Positions 27,528 to 36,163 of a DNA stretch of 64,000 bases are shown here, piece after piece. The notes under the pieces are model-generated. The model was not told the origin of the DNA and made no database searches. It saw nothing but the letters and a program-made list of their open reading frames with translations. The translations under genes and the position numbers were made by a program. Source of the stretch: Paraglaciecola sp. L1A13 (GTDB lineage: Bacteria > Pseudomonadota > Gammaproteobacteria > Enterobacterales > Alteromonadaceae); assembly GCF_009796745.1 (NCBI RefSeq), contig NZ_CP047024.1:434001-498000 (forward strand). The letters run 5' to 3'. The number at the start of each line of letters is the position of its first letter. The stretch's first letter is position 1.

Positions 27528-28415
27528 ATGCTTGAACGACATCACTTAGCCATTATTCATGCTGTGGATAAACATGGCACCTTAACTGAAGCTGCGAATG
27601 CCTTGTATCTCACGCAATCGGCGCTGAGTCATGGTATTAAAAAACTAGAAGCGCATTTGGGGGCACCAGTATGGCAAAAAGACGGTCGCCGATTGCGCTT
27701 AACACAGGCGGGACAAGGCTTATTAAACTTAGCGAACCGGGTATTACCGCAATTTGAGCATAGTGAGCAGTTGATTAAACAAATTGCCCAAGGACAACGC
27801 GGTTCGCTGCGTATCGGCATGGAATGTCATCCATGCTATCAATGGTTACTAAAAGTCGTCGCGCCATTTCTTAATCAGTACCCTGATGTGGACGTGGACG
27901 TGCGTCAAGCATTTCAGTTCGGCGGTCTAGGTGCATTACTTGGTTATGATATCGATATGTTAATCACCCCTGACCCATTATTTCAAAAGGGCTTAGAGTA
28001 TCTTCCCGTATTTAACTATGAACATGTTTTAGTGGTAGCGCATGGACACCCTTTAGCCAGCCAACGTTTTGCTAAGCCACAAGATTTGAATAACGAAGTG
28101 CTGATTACCTATCCAGTTGAAGCGAGTCGGTTAGATATTTTCAGTCAGTTTTTAACTCCAGCTGGGGCAGGGGTCAAAAGGCATCGAACCATTGAAACGA
28201 CTGAAATCATGTTACAAATGGTCAGTGCTGGACGCGGCGTTTCTGCCTTGCCAAAATGGCTGGTGGAACAACACCAGAAAGACTTACCGATAGTTCCGGT
28301 CAGATTAGGTCAACAGGGCATTTTTAAAGATATTCATGTGGGCTTTCGAGCTGGCGAAGCGCGCCCTGAATATCAGAACGCGTTTATTGAAATGGCTAAA
28401 CAGACCCGCAACTAA
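27528..28415 (+). CDS. metR: LysR-family transcriptional regulator, MetR-like
   Basis: 295 residues. N-terminal winged HTH (MLERHHLAIIHAVDKHGTLTEAA, LTQSALSHGIKKLE). The co-inducer domain begins LRIGMECHPCYQWLLKVV, a motif characteristic of MetR (E. coli RIGVECHSCIQWL), which senses homocysteine and controls methionine and folate genes. No met gene is adjacent: the divergent neighbour is a broken small gene. The MetR assignment rests on this motif and the length. Confidence 0.8.
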   Translation: MLERHHLAIIHAVDKHGTLTEAANALYLTQSALSHGIKKLEAHLGAPVWQKDGRRLRLTQAGQGLLNLANRVLPQFEHSEQLIKQIAQGQRGSLRIGMECHPCYQWLLKVVAPFLNQYPDVDVDVRQAFQFGGLGALLGYDIDMLITPDPLFQKGLEYLPVFNYEHVLVVAHGHPLASQRFAKPQDLNNEVLITYPVEASRLDIFSQFLTPAGAGVKRHRTIETTEIMLQMVSAGRGVSALPKWLVEQHQKDLPIVPVRLGQQGIFKDIHVGFRAGEARPEYQNAFIEMAKQTRN

Positions 28416-28435
28416 GTGTAACGGGCCGTTTACCA

Positions 28436-30958
28436 TTAGTCTCTGTGAGTTAGCCGTAAAATACACTCAACAATTTGGTCTCTATCGTAAGGCTTGCCCA
28501 AATGTTCGTTCATGCCCTGCTGCAAATATTTCTCTTTATCTTGCTCAAGCACATTCGCGGTCAAGGCAACAATAGGTAAACTCTTCATGGCGAGATCTTG
28601 GCGAATAACTTTTAGGGCGTCTAACCCATCCATAATTGGCATGTTGATATCCATTAAAATAATATCAACATGCTCCGCGCGCGCTAGTTCATCAATACAA
28701 TGCTGCCCGTCATTGGCCGGGATCACCGTTGCACCTTCTTGTGTTAACAGTTCACAAATAATTTCTTGGTTGATCATGTTGTCTTCGGCGACTATTACAA
28801 CCAGTCCATCTAAAGTGGATTCTAGCGTGTTGGTCATGGGAATAGTGTCATTGCCCTCGATAATATGAAACAACTCTTCATTGCGGCACGGTTTGCTCAG
28901 AATACGTTCAACGGTGAAATGCTGGGTCATGCGGGTGATGCTTTTGCCATCATAAGCAGTTAAAACCAATATTCGACTGGTGATTTTTTTGTCTAAGTGC
29001 TGCAAGCGAGTCAAAAATGCAAGGCCGCCCATTTGTGGCATTACCCAATCGAGTAATATAACGTCTGGCTGGTCTTCCTCAATTAATGCATCAAGGGCAT
29101 CGTTGGCGAAGTGATAGCCGCTAACGGTCGCCCCCATGCTCGTTAGTGCGTGTTCGAGCATTGTTAGAGAAATAGGGTTATCGTCGATAACCATAACCCT
29201 TTGAGGTTTTGATAATTTTTTGGGGTGATCTGGTGCGGTAATGATCAGATTATTCAGCTTCAAATTTACTTGAGCTGTAAAACAGCTGCCGATACCTAAC
29301 TGACTACTTACGGTAATTTCCCCACCCATTAACTTGCATAATGCTTGACTAATAGACAGCCCTAAGCCGCCATTAACGTTTTTCTGTTTGCTTAGTGGCT
29401 GACCCTTATTGAACAGTCTAGATATGTCATCATTGCCGATGCCAGAACCTGTGTCGGTCACCATAAAGGTGAGTTGATATTCGCTGTTAATTGACGAGGT
29501 AGGTTGGTCTTGCTCAGCACTCATAATCAGATGGATATGCCCGCTGGTAGTATGCTCAATAGCATTAATGCACAAATTGAGCATGATTTCACTAAGTCGT
29601 CGACTATCGCCGATCAGATCGCAATGCACATTATGGGGAACAGTAATATTAAATGCTAAACCTTTGTCTTGTGCTTCTTTAGACAGCATAGCGTACAAGC
29701 CATCAACGACTTCATGCAGTGAAAATGGAAGCTCGACTAATCGCAACTCACCTGACTCCAGTAGCGCGTAATCTGATAAATCACCCAATACTGCATTCAA
29801 ATGTTGGGCGGATGCATTTATCTTACGTAAGTAATCCTGTTGTTTAAGGGATAGTTCGGTCTGCATACATAGATCGGTCATGCCGATAATACCGTTTACT
29901 GGCGTGCGTATTTGATGACCCAGCGTCGTCATAAACTGGGTTTTGCCCCCTAGTGCTCGTTCTGCGGACTTTTGACTGTCAAGCAAGGCTGCTTGAGTGC
30001 GACTGAGTTGTGCCTGTTTATTGGTCAATTCTTCAGCTTGATCCAAAAAGCGTTGATGCAATTGCCTATGATGGATCAAACCCGAGCGTAATAAATAGCT
30101 GACAAGCAAACAACCTAAAATAGCGAGCGTCAAATAAACATAATGAAACCAATCGACAGGCTGTAAGTTGGCATTTGGTGGATAAACCCAAAGCTGCCAT
30201 TGCTGTCCAAGAATGCTAAGCGGAACATTTAAATTTGGTATATCTGACCGCTGTGTATCATTTATGGGAATATCCGCCAGCATTTTATCGTCGGGATAAG
30301 CATAGTGGTTGTGCTCATGATCTTCTAAAACATAAGCGTAATTCTCATTATAAAGCTCTTGAGGCAATGCTTGCGTCAAAGAAGCGACTCGGTGCGTTGT
30401 GATCAAATACGCTCTTTCGTCCTGATTGGCTGGGCGAGCTATAGGTTGAACAATAACAAATATTGGAAGTTTCCCTTGGGCCGTTGGCGAAGGAATAATA
30501 GGGGAGACAACTATTTCGTTACGAATGCGTGCTTGAGCTAAAAAGGGGGTGATGACATCGCCAACGATTGAGCCTGGCAATGACAGACCTATTTCAGGTG
30601 AAAAATGAAAGCGAGGGATCTGAATATCACTCGCTTTTGCAAAGTTAAGCAAATAAATATCGCTAACATCTTGCGGTTTTGGGTATACCAGTTGGATAAA
30701 ATTTCTTAACTCAGATTCGGCTAGAGTCGTGTTGCTACTGATCGCTTGAGATAGTTTGCTACTGCGCGAAATCGTTTGTTGTAATGCAATATCGTACCGG
30801 GCAACAAATTGTTGAAGATGATGTTGAGCATGACCAAGTTCTTGATCACGATAAGTTGACACGCCCGTATTAAAAAGTTGTAGTGCAATGATACTTCCAA
30901 CTACAAACGTCAATATAAAAACGGCATTGGCCATTCTACCACTAGCAAGATACTTCAT
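28436..30958 (-). CDS. Membrane hybrid histidine kinase with two receiver domains
   Basis: 840 residues. TM1 (~12-29), a periplasmic sensor (~30-270) that looks CHASE-like, TM2 (~272-292), coiled coil, HisKA with TTLGHQIRTPVNGIIGM (~355), HATPase (NLCINAIEHT, DTGSGIG, GGLGLSISQAL). REC1 has Asp in VILLDWVMPQMGG; REC2 has Asp in IILMDINMPIMDG and Lys in HLGKPYD. There is no Hpt domain, so phosphate must pass to a separate carrier. BarA/TorS-type layout. Upstream on the same strand lies the candidate sRNA gene, which has its own terminator. Confidence 0.9.
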   Translation of the reverse strand: MKYLASGRMANAVFILTFVVGSIIALQLFNTGVSTYRDQELGHAQHHLQQFVARYDIALQQTISRSSKLSQAISSNTTLAESELRNFIQLVYPKPQDVSDIYLLNFAKASDIQIPRFHFSPEIGLSLPGSIVGDVITPFLAQARIRNEIVVSPIIPSPTAQGKLPIFVIVQPIARPANQDERAYLITTHRVASLTQALPQELYNENYAYVLEDHEHNHYAYPDDKMLADIPINDTQRSDIPNLNVPLSILGQQWQLWVYPPNANLQPVDWFHYVYLTLAILGCLLVSYLLRSGLIHHRQLHQRFLDQAEELTNKQAQLSRTQAALLDSQKSAERALGGKTQFMTTLGHQIRTPVNGIIGMTDLCMQTELSLKQQDYLRKINASAQHLNAVLGDLSDYALLESGELRLVELPFSLHEVVDGLYAMLSKEAQDKGLAFNITVPHNVHCDLIGDSRRLSEIMLNLCINAIEHTTSGHIHLIMSAEQDQPTSSINSEYQLTFMVTDTGSGIGNDDISRLFNKGQPLSKQKNVNGGLGLSISQALCKLMGGEITVSSQLGIGSCFTAQVNLKLNNLIITAPDHPKKLSKPQRVMVIDDNPISLTMLEHALTSMGATVSGYHFANDALDALIEEDQPDVILLDWVMPQMGGLAFLTRLQHLDKKITSRILVLTAYDGKSITRMTQHFTVERILSKPCRNEELFHIIEGNDTIPMTNTLESTLDGLVVIVAEDNMINQEIICELLTQEGATVIPANDGQHCIDELARAEHVDIILMDINMPIMDGLDALKVIRQDLAMKSLPIVALTANVLEQDKEKYLQQGMNEHLGKPYDRDQIVECILRLTHRD

Positions 30959-31102
30959 TCCATGTCATCCACTTCAGCGTAAAATAATTCAGCTTCGGGC
31001 AGTTCATTTGCCTCAAAATACCGATATCTGAACCGTACTCCTCGGATGACTAAATATCAATAATTGCGTAGTAAATTAGTCTAACTTAAGGGTTTTTTTT
31101 AG

Positions 31103-31143
31103 AAAAAAGGAAAAAGGCAGATATTTCTTTTGAAATATCTGCC
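31103..31143 (-). terminator. Strong Rho-independent terminator of the candidate sRNA
   Basis: A 12-bp perfect stem (GGCAGATATTTC with GAAATATCTGCC, positions 31116-31143) and TTTT/AAAA loop. On the minus strand it is followed by TTTTTT, CC and another TTTTTT. The plus-strand side lacks a T tract, so it works leftward only. Confidence 0.85.
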
Positions 31144-31192
31144 ATGGATGTGACACCAAGCCAGGACCAGTGAAACTCAGTATCAAACAGGC
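31108..31192 (-). ncRNA. Candidate Fur-regulated small RNA (~85 nt)
   Basis: No ORF covers this stretch. A promoter-like pair on the minus strand (TTGCAA, 17 bp, TAAATT) overlaps a Fur-box-like sequence, and a strong U-rich terminator ends 85 nt later. Size, Fur control and a U-rich tail suit an Hfq-type RNA with RyhB-like function. I did not find the RyhB core sequence, so any relation would be functional only. The remaining intergenic DNA on either side (30959-31107, 31228-31472) shows nothing else. Confidence 0.5.
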
Positions 31193-31198
31193 AGGGTT

Positions 31199-31227
31199 AA
31201 TTTAATCTAAATGAGAATTATTTGCAA
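31199..31227 (-). promoter_or_regulatory. Fur-box-like operator overlapping a sigma-70-like promoter
   Basis: TGAGAAT-T-ATTTGCA (plus strand, 31212-31226) matches 11 of 14 bases of the 7-1-7 Fur core TGATAAT-N-ATTATCA. On the minus strand it lies between -35 TTGCAA (31227-31222) and -10 TAAATT (31204-31199). A second TGAGAAT at 31235-31241, 23 bp away, may extend the site. Confidence 0.5.
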
Positions 31228-31472
31228 GTGAGCGTGAGAATTAATTTAACTATTTTTTAGCTTAGCAGGCAAGCGAACTAGCACGAGTTGTTCACATACC
31301 TATTGTTGCCGCTTCTTATTAAAACAGCAGTAACGAGCGGGAACATAAAAGCCAAGTAGAATATGAAATTTCGCAGCACTGTGAAAGGTAATCGACTATG
31401 ACTAAAGGCTGGGCAAGGTACGCCGCAAACTGATTAAGCATGTTTACGGCTAAATAACGTTAAATTGCTGGG

Positions 31473-32183
31473 TTAAGCGACTAATAAAATAGTGATTAAT
31501 CCAATTAGACCACCAAACACGCCGCCCCATACGACCAACCAACCTAAATGTTTTTTAATCATGGTTTGAATGATCTCTTTGACCATTTTTGGGGTCAATT
31601 CATTTAAACGCTGCTCGACAATAGACTCAATTTTTTGTTGCACATCGTGCATCACATCTGGCTGTTCAAGCTGACTACTTAACAGGCTTAAAAAGCGTTC
31701 GTCTTGGCTGATACCAATTAACGACTCTTTCATTTTTGCAACGAAGGGTTGTTTAAGAGGAGTAAGCGCTTCAGCCCCGCCAAACATGCCCAACATACTG
31801 CCAAAAGAAGACGCGTTAATCACCTCTACCAAAGAATCAAATGTTGGCTCTAAGTCGACCTTTTCCAGCACTGGTGCTAGGTCCAGCTTAAGTTGTTGGT
31901 TATCACTACTTAGAAAACGAGCAATATTTTGCTCAGTGAAAAATTGAGTCATCATTAAATCGCGTATACCGGCTTTAAAATCCTCAAAGCGCAATGGGAT
32001 AACACCTGAGCCGTAAAGTAACGGGACTCTTTCAAATAGCATATATATCGCGAGCCAGTTCGTGATTGCCCCAGACAAAGCGAATATGCCCACTGTAGTA
32101 ATAATCGAATTTTCTAACACTAGGCCAAGTATCAACAATATCAAGGCAACAGCATTGGTTAGCATACTTTTATTCAAGTTCAC
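31473..32183 (-). CDS. DUF445 family membrane protein
   Basis: 236 residues. Two N-terminal hydrophobic segments (~8-46) with TNWLAIYMLFERVPLLYGSGVIP, the recognisable DUF445 (YheB-like) start, then an amphipathic middle and a C-terminal TM (~212-234). Function of the family is unknown. Single gene; start at ATG 32183 with AAGGAGT just upstream. Confidence 0.85.
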   Translation of the reverse strand: MNLNKSMLTNAVALILLILGLVLENSIITTVGIFALSGAITNWLAIYMLFERVPLLYGSGVIPLRFEDFKAGIRDLMMTQFFTEQNIARFLSSDNQQLKLDLAPVLEKVDLEPTFDSLVEVINASSFGSMLGMFGGAEALTPLKQPFVAKMKESLIGISQDERFLSLLSSQLEQPDVMHDVQQKIESIVEQRLNELTPKMVKEIIQTMIKKHLGWLVVWGGVFGGLIGLITILLVA

Positions 32184-32882
32184 TCCTTATGATAGCGACG
32201 TACACGGTCGCTAAATACACAAATTAGGGATAGATCGGCGCTATGCTAACAAGGTGTTAGGCCAAGTGACAACAGCTTTTATTATCGATTTTTGGCACAA
32301 CACTTATGTCGTGGTTTTGCAGTAAGTTAAAGCCTGTGTGTTGAGGCTAAATATCGACCTTTATATTAGAAAGGGCAGTTGGCGTTTTTTAAAAAGTCTG
32401 TGCGAATGAATTAAATTTTGAAACTGCATCCAACCTGAACCTATCATTTTGTATCCGCAGATTTTTGCTTAATATCGTGCCGTTTGAAATTGAGACAGCC
32501 CGAAATTCAAACACCTCAACGTCAACTGGACTGCCGCGAGAGCGGCAGTACTGAGAAGGCAGACGGTAAGGGTTTTTTATGCAATTAGTGTTTTATACCT
32601 CTTGCGGACCTTCATTATTGTCTCAATTCAACAGGGAAAAGCCCAAAAAGTACATACTGGTATAGCTAAAGAACTTCACAATGGATGTGTGCACAATGAG
32701 TGCAAAAAACTCAACTTCACTGCCATGGATGTTTTAAGTTGACTCTGCTCCCAGTTTTAAACTTTCACCTTTGCGCTGTTAAGCCCCGAGTCTACCGTTA
32801 CCAAGCGCTCATTTTTTATCCAACTCGGTGTCCACTTTTATCCCGTCTAAAACCACAACGAGACAAGAAATAAACGCCGATT
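32184..32882. other. Intergenic region with a perfect hairpin and a dispersed repeat
   Basis: 699 bp without a supportable ORF, at the left edge of the accessory region. It holds an 8-bp perfect hairpin with a GAGA tetraloop at 32530-32549 (ACTGCCGC/GCGGCAGT) and, at 32671-32760, a copy of a repeat also found at 43541-43625. Confidence 0.6.
32671..32760 (+). repeat. Dispersed repeat (R3), copy 1
   Basis: Shares GATGTGTGC, AATGAGTGCAAAAA, ACTCAA, TTCACTG and CCCAGTTTTA in order with 43541-43625. Both copies contain TGTGC followed by TGCAAAAA..CTCAA, somewhat like the TGTGCG terminus beside glmS. Possible decayed transposon end. Confidence 0.6.
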
Positions 32883-33314
32883 TCATTTGACTACTAACAC
32901 TGGGCAATCAGATTTTCTGATAATCGATTCTGCAACGTTAACATTTAAAAAATGAGAAAGTCCGGTTCTTCCATGACTAGCAATAACCACCATGCCAATG
33001 TCACCGCTGTTAGTCTCGGCCAAAATTTCATTGATGGCATCACCATGTCGAATAACCGTTTCAATCTTTAAATTAGTATTCAATTGACTTAATAATTCGT
33101 GCATTTTACTCGCCGCAGCGTCTTCCATATTTTTTGCTAATTCTTGGGGCGTTATCGCAAGGATCATATAATTCTCATCACCTGAAGGCTGCTCGACAAC
33201 GTGTAAAATACGAATGCCCACTTGATATAAATTCGCCATTTCAATGGCATATTGCAAAGCATGTGATGCAGTATCGGAAAAATCTGTAGGCCATAAAATA
33301 TTACGTGTTCGCAT
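32883..33314 (-). CDS. Universal stress protein (UspA family)
   Basis: 143 residues from ATG 33314, which has AAGGAGAG at ideal spacing; the frame extends upstream to 33368 without a ribosome site. Usp fold: NILWPTDFSDTASHAL at the start, VRILHVVE, and the end VVIASHGRTGLSHF...CPVLVVK. The nucleotide motif G-x2-G-x9-G is partly kept (GRTG), but the third Gly is Ala, so ATP binding is uncertain. Sits among other stress genes. Confidence 0.9.
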   Translation of the reverse strand: MRTRNILWPTDFSDTASHALQYAIEMANLYQVGIRILHVVEQPSGDENYMILAITPQELAKNMEDAAASKMHELLSQLNTNLKIETVIRHGDAINEILAETNSGDIGMVVIASHGRTGLSHFLNVNVAESIIRKSDCPVLVVK

Positions 33315-33746
33315 ATTACTCTCCTTCACAATATAAAAAGTGTTTTTCAATGACATTACAAGCTTCACTAAAACAGACTCGACGCCATCTCAGCGGATTG
33401 AGTATAGTCAGTATTAAAAAGTCTTTTAGTGATCATAATCAATTCAACAACAATCTAGACACCTAAAGTTAAATAAACCGAACACCTTATGTTTGTTGAT
33501 TAGGCTGCGATTGCGTGCCTTATGACTTTGGGTGTTGTTGTTTCTTTTCCAAGATACTCAATATTTAGAATAACTGGGGCTGACCATTCGGTGAAAGCTC
33601 AAAGCAGCTAGTCTGGTTAGTGCCATTAGCAGAAATAGAGAAGGGTTTTGGTGACAGGCAGCTTAGAGCCTAAAAGCGGTCGTAGAGCATTCAATTTTGT
33701 TCGTAGTTCTTATCCCAGTAAATTATTCCTTAGCAAATGCTACTCG
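33315..33746. other. Intergenic region with a dispersed repeat core
   Basis: 432 bp with no ORF. It holds the usp promoter and, at 33657-33678, the repeat core GGCAGCTT.GAGCCTAAAAGCG shared with 35715 and (inverted) 45940. Confidence 0.5.
33657..33678 (+). repeat. Dispersed intergenic repeat (R4), copy 1
   Basis: Core GGCAGCTT.GAGCCTAAAAGCG, identical to copy 2 at 35715-35736 except for one base. Confidence 0.7.
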
Positions 33747-34328
33747 TTAGTAAACTACAAAAAAACTCCCCTTCGCTAATCCGTTTTTCAACTCGCTTTC
33801 GAACCTGTGGGGAGTGCTCGCCGCAAAGGTAACTAGTTCCTTCTCTCTAATAATCATTTTCTTTGAGGACAATTGAAGCGTTAAAGATCCGGAATCTAAC
33901 CAAATACTTTTTGTGGAGCCTTTAATATTGGCAGCAAAAGCCGTTCTTCCAGTAAAACGAAAATAAAAGTGATAGATTTCTGTGCATGTTTGTTTTTGAT
34001 GCTTTTGCAGTAAGTGACAAACAAACGGACTATCTGGTTTGCTAATTTTGTTAGCTTCATTCGGAACGTTAACGGAAATCGACTCTCCTTGATCAGGAGG
34101 CTGAACTAGATCTCTCAAATCAATATCCATTGAAGAAGCTAATTTTTGCAATACCATCAGTGTCGGACTCGTAGTTGAAGACTCGATTTGAGAAATCATC
34201 GAACGGCTCACTCCGGACAGGTTAGCCAGAGTTTGTAGGCTTAAGCCATTTGCTTGCCTGTAGTTGCGAATAAACACACCTATATACTCAAATTTGTCTT
34301 TGTCTTCTTTTGTCATTACATCAGCCAT
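33747..34328 (-). CDS. XRE-family regulator with cupin sensor domain
   Basis: 193 residues. N-terminal helix-turn-helix (~18-72: RQANGLSLQTLANLSGVSRSMISQIES, ending with SPTLMVLQKLA), then a C-terminal cupin (~105-190: GSLTLQLSSKK, TFAASTPHRFES). This PuuR/SutR-type layout usually senses a small metabolite. It is divergent from an SDR-cupin operon with ~90 bp between start codons and direct repeats in the gap, so it is the likely regulator of that operon and of itself. Confidence 0.88.
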   Translation of the reverse strand: MADVMTKEDKDKFEYIGVFIRNYRQANGLSLQTLANLSGVSRSMISQIESSTTSPTLMVLQKLASSMDIDLRDLVQPPDQGESISVNVPNEANKISKPDSPFVCHLLQKHQKQTCTEIYHFYFRFTGRTAFAANIKGSTKSIWLDSGSLTLQLSSKKMIIREKELVTFAASTPHRFESELKNGLAKGSFFVVY

Positions 34329-34387
34329 ATCCGTTATATTGGAAATATCACACTATATGAAATACAAATTAATACAAATTGGATATG
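34326..34387. promoter_or_regulatory. Candidate operator of the XRE-cupin regulator
   Basis: The divergent gap contains an exact tandem duplication of AATACAAATT (34361-34380), enclosed by a 7-bp inverted repeat CATATCC (34326-34332) and GGATATG (34381-34387). Placement suggests regulator binding. Confidence 0.45.
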
Positions 34388-34419
34388 TTTGAGCCTTGTT
34401 AAAGAAAACGGGTTTTAAA

Positions 34420-35160
34420 ATGAAGCAACTTAATGTAGTCATTACTGGTGCTAATTCGGGTATAGGGTTGGAAACAACTAAGAAATATTTGTCTTTAGGT
34501 CACCATGTATATGCAATTTCTAGAAACGTAGACGTTTTAATAAATTTAAATGCTGAATATTCTGAATCTTTACATGTTCATCGTTGCGATGTCAGCAAGG
34601 TTCATGAGTTAGAAACGTTTTACAGTGCGCTGTCTAGCCGGGACATCAAGATTGATATTCTGATTGCTAATGCAGGTATTGCTGTAACTGAAGAATTGAC
34701 AAATGTTACAGAAAAAAGTTTCGAAGCTTCATTTGATATCAATGTTAAAGGCCTGTTCTTCACAGTGCAAAAATCGCTCCCCCTCCTAGGTGATGGGGCT
34801 TCAATTGCACTTATAGGTTCAATTCAATCGAATCGGGGTAGCGGACCATGGGCTATTTATGGCGCGACTAAGGCGGCTGTTCGCTCACTGACTCGTTCTT
34901 TCTCACAAGAGCTAGGTTCAAAGGGTATACGAGTAAATTGTTTATCTCCCGGTGTTACAGAAACACCTATTTTAGAAAAATTTGGATATGAGGATGATGT
35001 TTTGAAGGATGTCATCAGTCATGTTAAAGCCAATACGCCACTTGGACGCCTTGCTACATCAAAAGAGATAGCTAATTCGATTTGTTTCATATGCTCGGAC
35101 GAAGCAAGTTTTATTAATGGTGTAGACCTTCAAGTTGACGGAGGCTTAGCGCAGATATGA
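34420..35160 (+). CDS. SDR family oxidoreductase
   Basis: 246 residues from ATG 34420 (the frame opens at 34396). Classical short-chain dehydrogenase: NAD(P)-binding TGANSGIG at residues 8-15, NAG in LIANAGIA, catalytic Ser in LIGSIQS, YxxxK in YGATKAA, and the C-terminal INGVDLQVDGG. Substrate unknown. The stop overlaps the next start (ATGA at 35157-35160), so it is coupled to the cupin gene. Confidence 0.9.
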   Translation: MKQLNVVITGANSGIGLETTKKYLSLGHHVYAISRNVDVLINLNAEYSESLHVHRCDVSKVHELETFYSALSSRDIKIDILIANAGIAVTEELTNVTEKSFEASFDINVKGLFFTVQKSLPLLGDGASIALIGSIQSNRGSGPWAIYGATKAAVRSLTRSFSQELGSKGIRVNCLSPGVTETPILEKFGYEDDVLKDVISHVKANTPLGRLATSKEIANSICFICSDEASFINGVDLQVDGGLAQI

Positions 35161-35612
35161 AGACTATTTTCGTTTCTTTCTTTTTCACTGTAAGTTGCTT
35201 GTTTTCAACAGCAACTTACAGTGAATCGATAAAGCCCCAAAAGCCAGCTCAAATAGAGTTTTCAATTTTACAGAAGAGTTCTATGAGTTGGGATTCTGGA
35301 ACGCTACCCAAATATCTCGATAAGCGTCCAGAAATTACTATTATAAAAGTTGTAATCCCATCGAAAACAAGTATTGCAACTCACAAGCATGACTTGATTA
35401 ACTTTGGCTATTTAGTAAGAGGACAGCTAAGCCTTACATCAGATGGTGGACAAACTATTACTCTCAATGAGGGCGATACGATTATTGAGTTGGTGAATAG
35501 CTGGCATAGTGCGAAAAATGAGGGTTTAACAGAAGTTGAAATTATAGTGTTTTATTTAGGACCCTCAACTAGTCCACTAGCAATTTATAAAGACGCAATT
35601 AAAGACGACTGA
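35157..35612 (+). CDS. Secreted cupin-domain protein
   Basis: 151 residues. A cleavable signal peptide (hydrophobic ~4-20, cleavage near TYS-ES) and a single cupin domain (~60-140) with THKHDLINFGYLVRGQL and the second motif EGDTIIELVNSWHSAKNEG, which supply His ligands for a metal. Predicted periplasmic. Second gene of the SDR-cupin operon; a sensor, isomerase or dioxygenase role cannot be chosen from sequence. Confidence 0.82.
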   Translation: MKTIFVSFFFTVSCLFSTATYSESIKPQKPAQIEFSILQKSSMSWDSGTLPKYLDKRPEITIIKVVIPSKTSIATHKHDLINFGYLVRGQLSLTSDGGQTITLNEGDTIIELVNSWHSAKNEGLTEVEIIVFYLGPSTSPLAIYKDAIKDD

Positions 35613-35955
35613 TTCTGTCTTTGTACTTAATTTTTTGAGTAAACTATTAGTAAAAGCGAGTACAAGATGAATGACAGCTATCTTGGGCAGAGCAGTCACA
35701 AGGGAATTGAATCAGGCAGCTTCGAGCCTAAAAGCGTTCAGTTGAGGGTTAAACCTGACTGAGAAGTTTGTGCCAATTGCAGGCATTGCCGAGCGATAAC
35801 AAGTCTGCTTCAAATTAGCAGAAAGGCATCAGTGGAATTTGTAACCTCAATCACCTTTTTTAGCAAAACCTCATGTCTATGATAGTTCTAAACTATTGTA
35901 AAGAGTTACACGAGTGTATACACTTCGTATATGTTTTATATATGGTATGTTTATC
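35613..35955. other. Intergenic region with a dispersed repeat
   Basis: 343 bp. It contains repeat R4 copy 2 (35715-35800) and the region before the ParD-like gene. No ORF called. Confidence 0.5.
35715..35800 (+). repeat. Dispersed intergenic repeat (R4), copy 2
   Basis: Core GGCAGCTTCGAGCCTAAAAG, then GTTGAGGGTTAAACCTGACTG, and TGCCAATTGCAGGCATT. The same blocks, partly inverted, occur at 45885-45990. Confidence 0.65.
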
Positions 35956-36162
35956 ATGGGAATAATTAAGATCTCCGATGAAGTTCACGATCACGTTCGT
36001 CAAAGCTGTCAAGTAATGTCTCGCTCTATAAACGCCCAAGCTGAATTCTGGATTAAAATGGGACGTTTAGCTGAGCTAAATCCTACCGCTACTTTCCAAG
36101 AACTTATTGCGAATGAACTCGCTAAATCCACTATCGAAACATCGCTAAAAATTGTGAAGTAG
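35956..36162 (+). CDS. ParD-like antitoxin-type protein
   Basis: 68 residues from ATG 35956; the frame is open from 35914 but the extra residues are not family-like. MGIIKISDEVHDHVRQSCQ and SRSINAQAEFWIKMGRLAELNP match the ParD-like family (ribbon-helix-helix type DNA-binding start, then the NAQAE.W..IG.LAE motif). There is no ParE toxin; instead a methionine aminopeptidase gene starts 1 bp after its stop. Probably regulates that operon. Confidence 0.82.
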   Translation: MGIIKISDEVHDHVRQSCQVMSRSINAQAEFWIKMGRLAELNPTATFQELIANELAKSTIETSLKIVK

Positions 36163-36163
36163 T

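Noticed and set aside
31108-31192. Direct RyhB orthologue
   Set aside because: The conserved RyhB core could not be found; only size, promoter and terminator layout agree, so it is called a candidate Fur-regulated sRNA instead.
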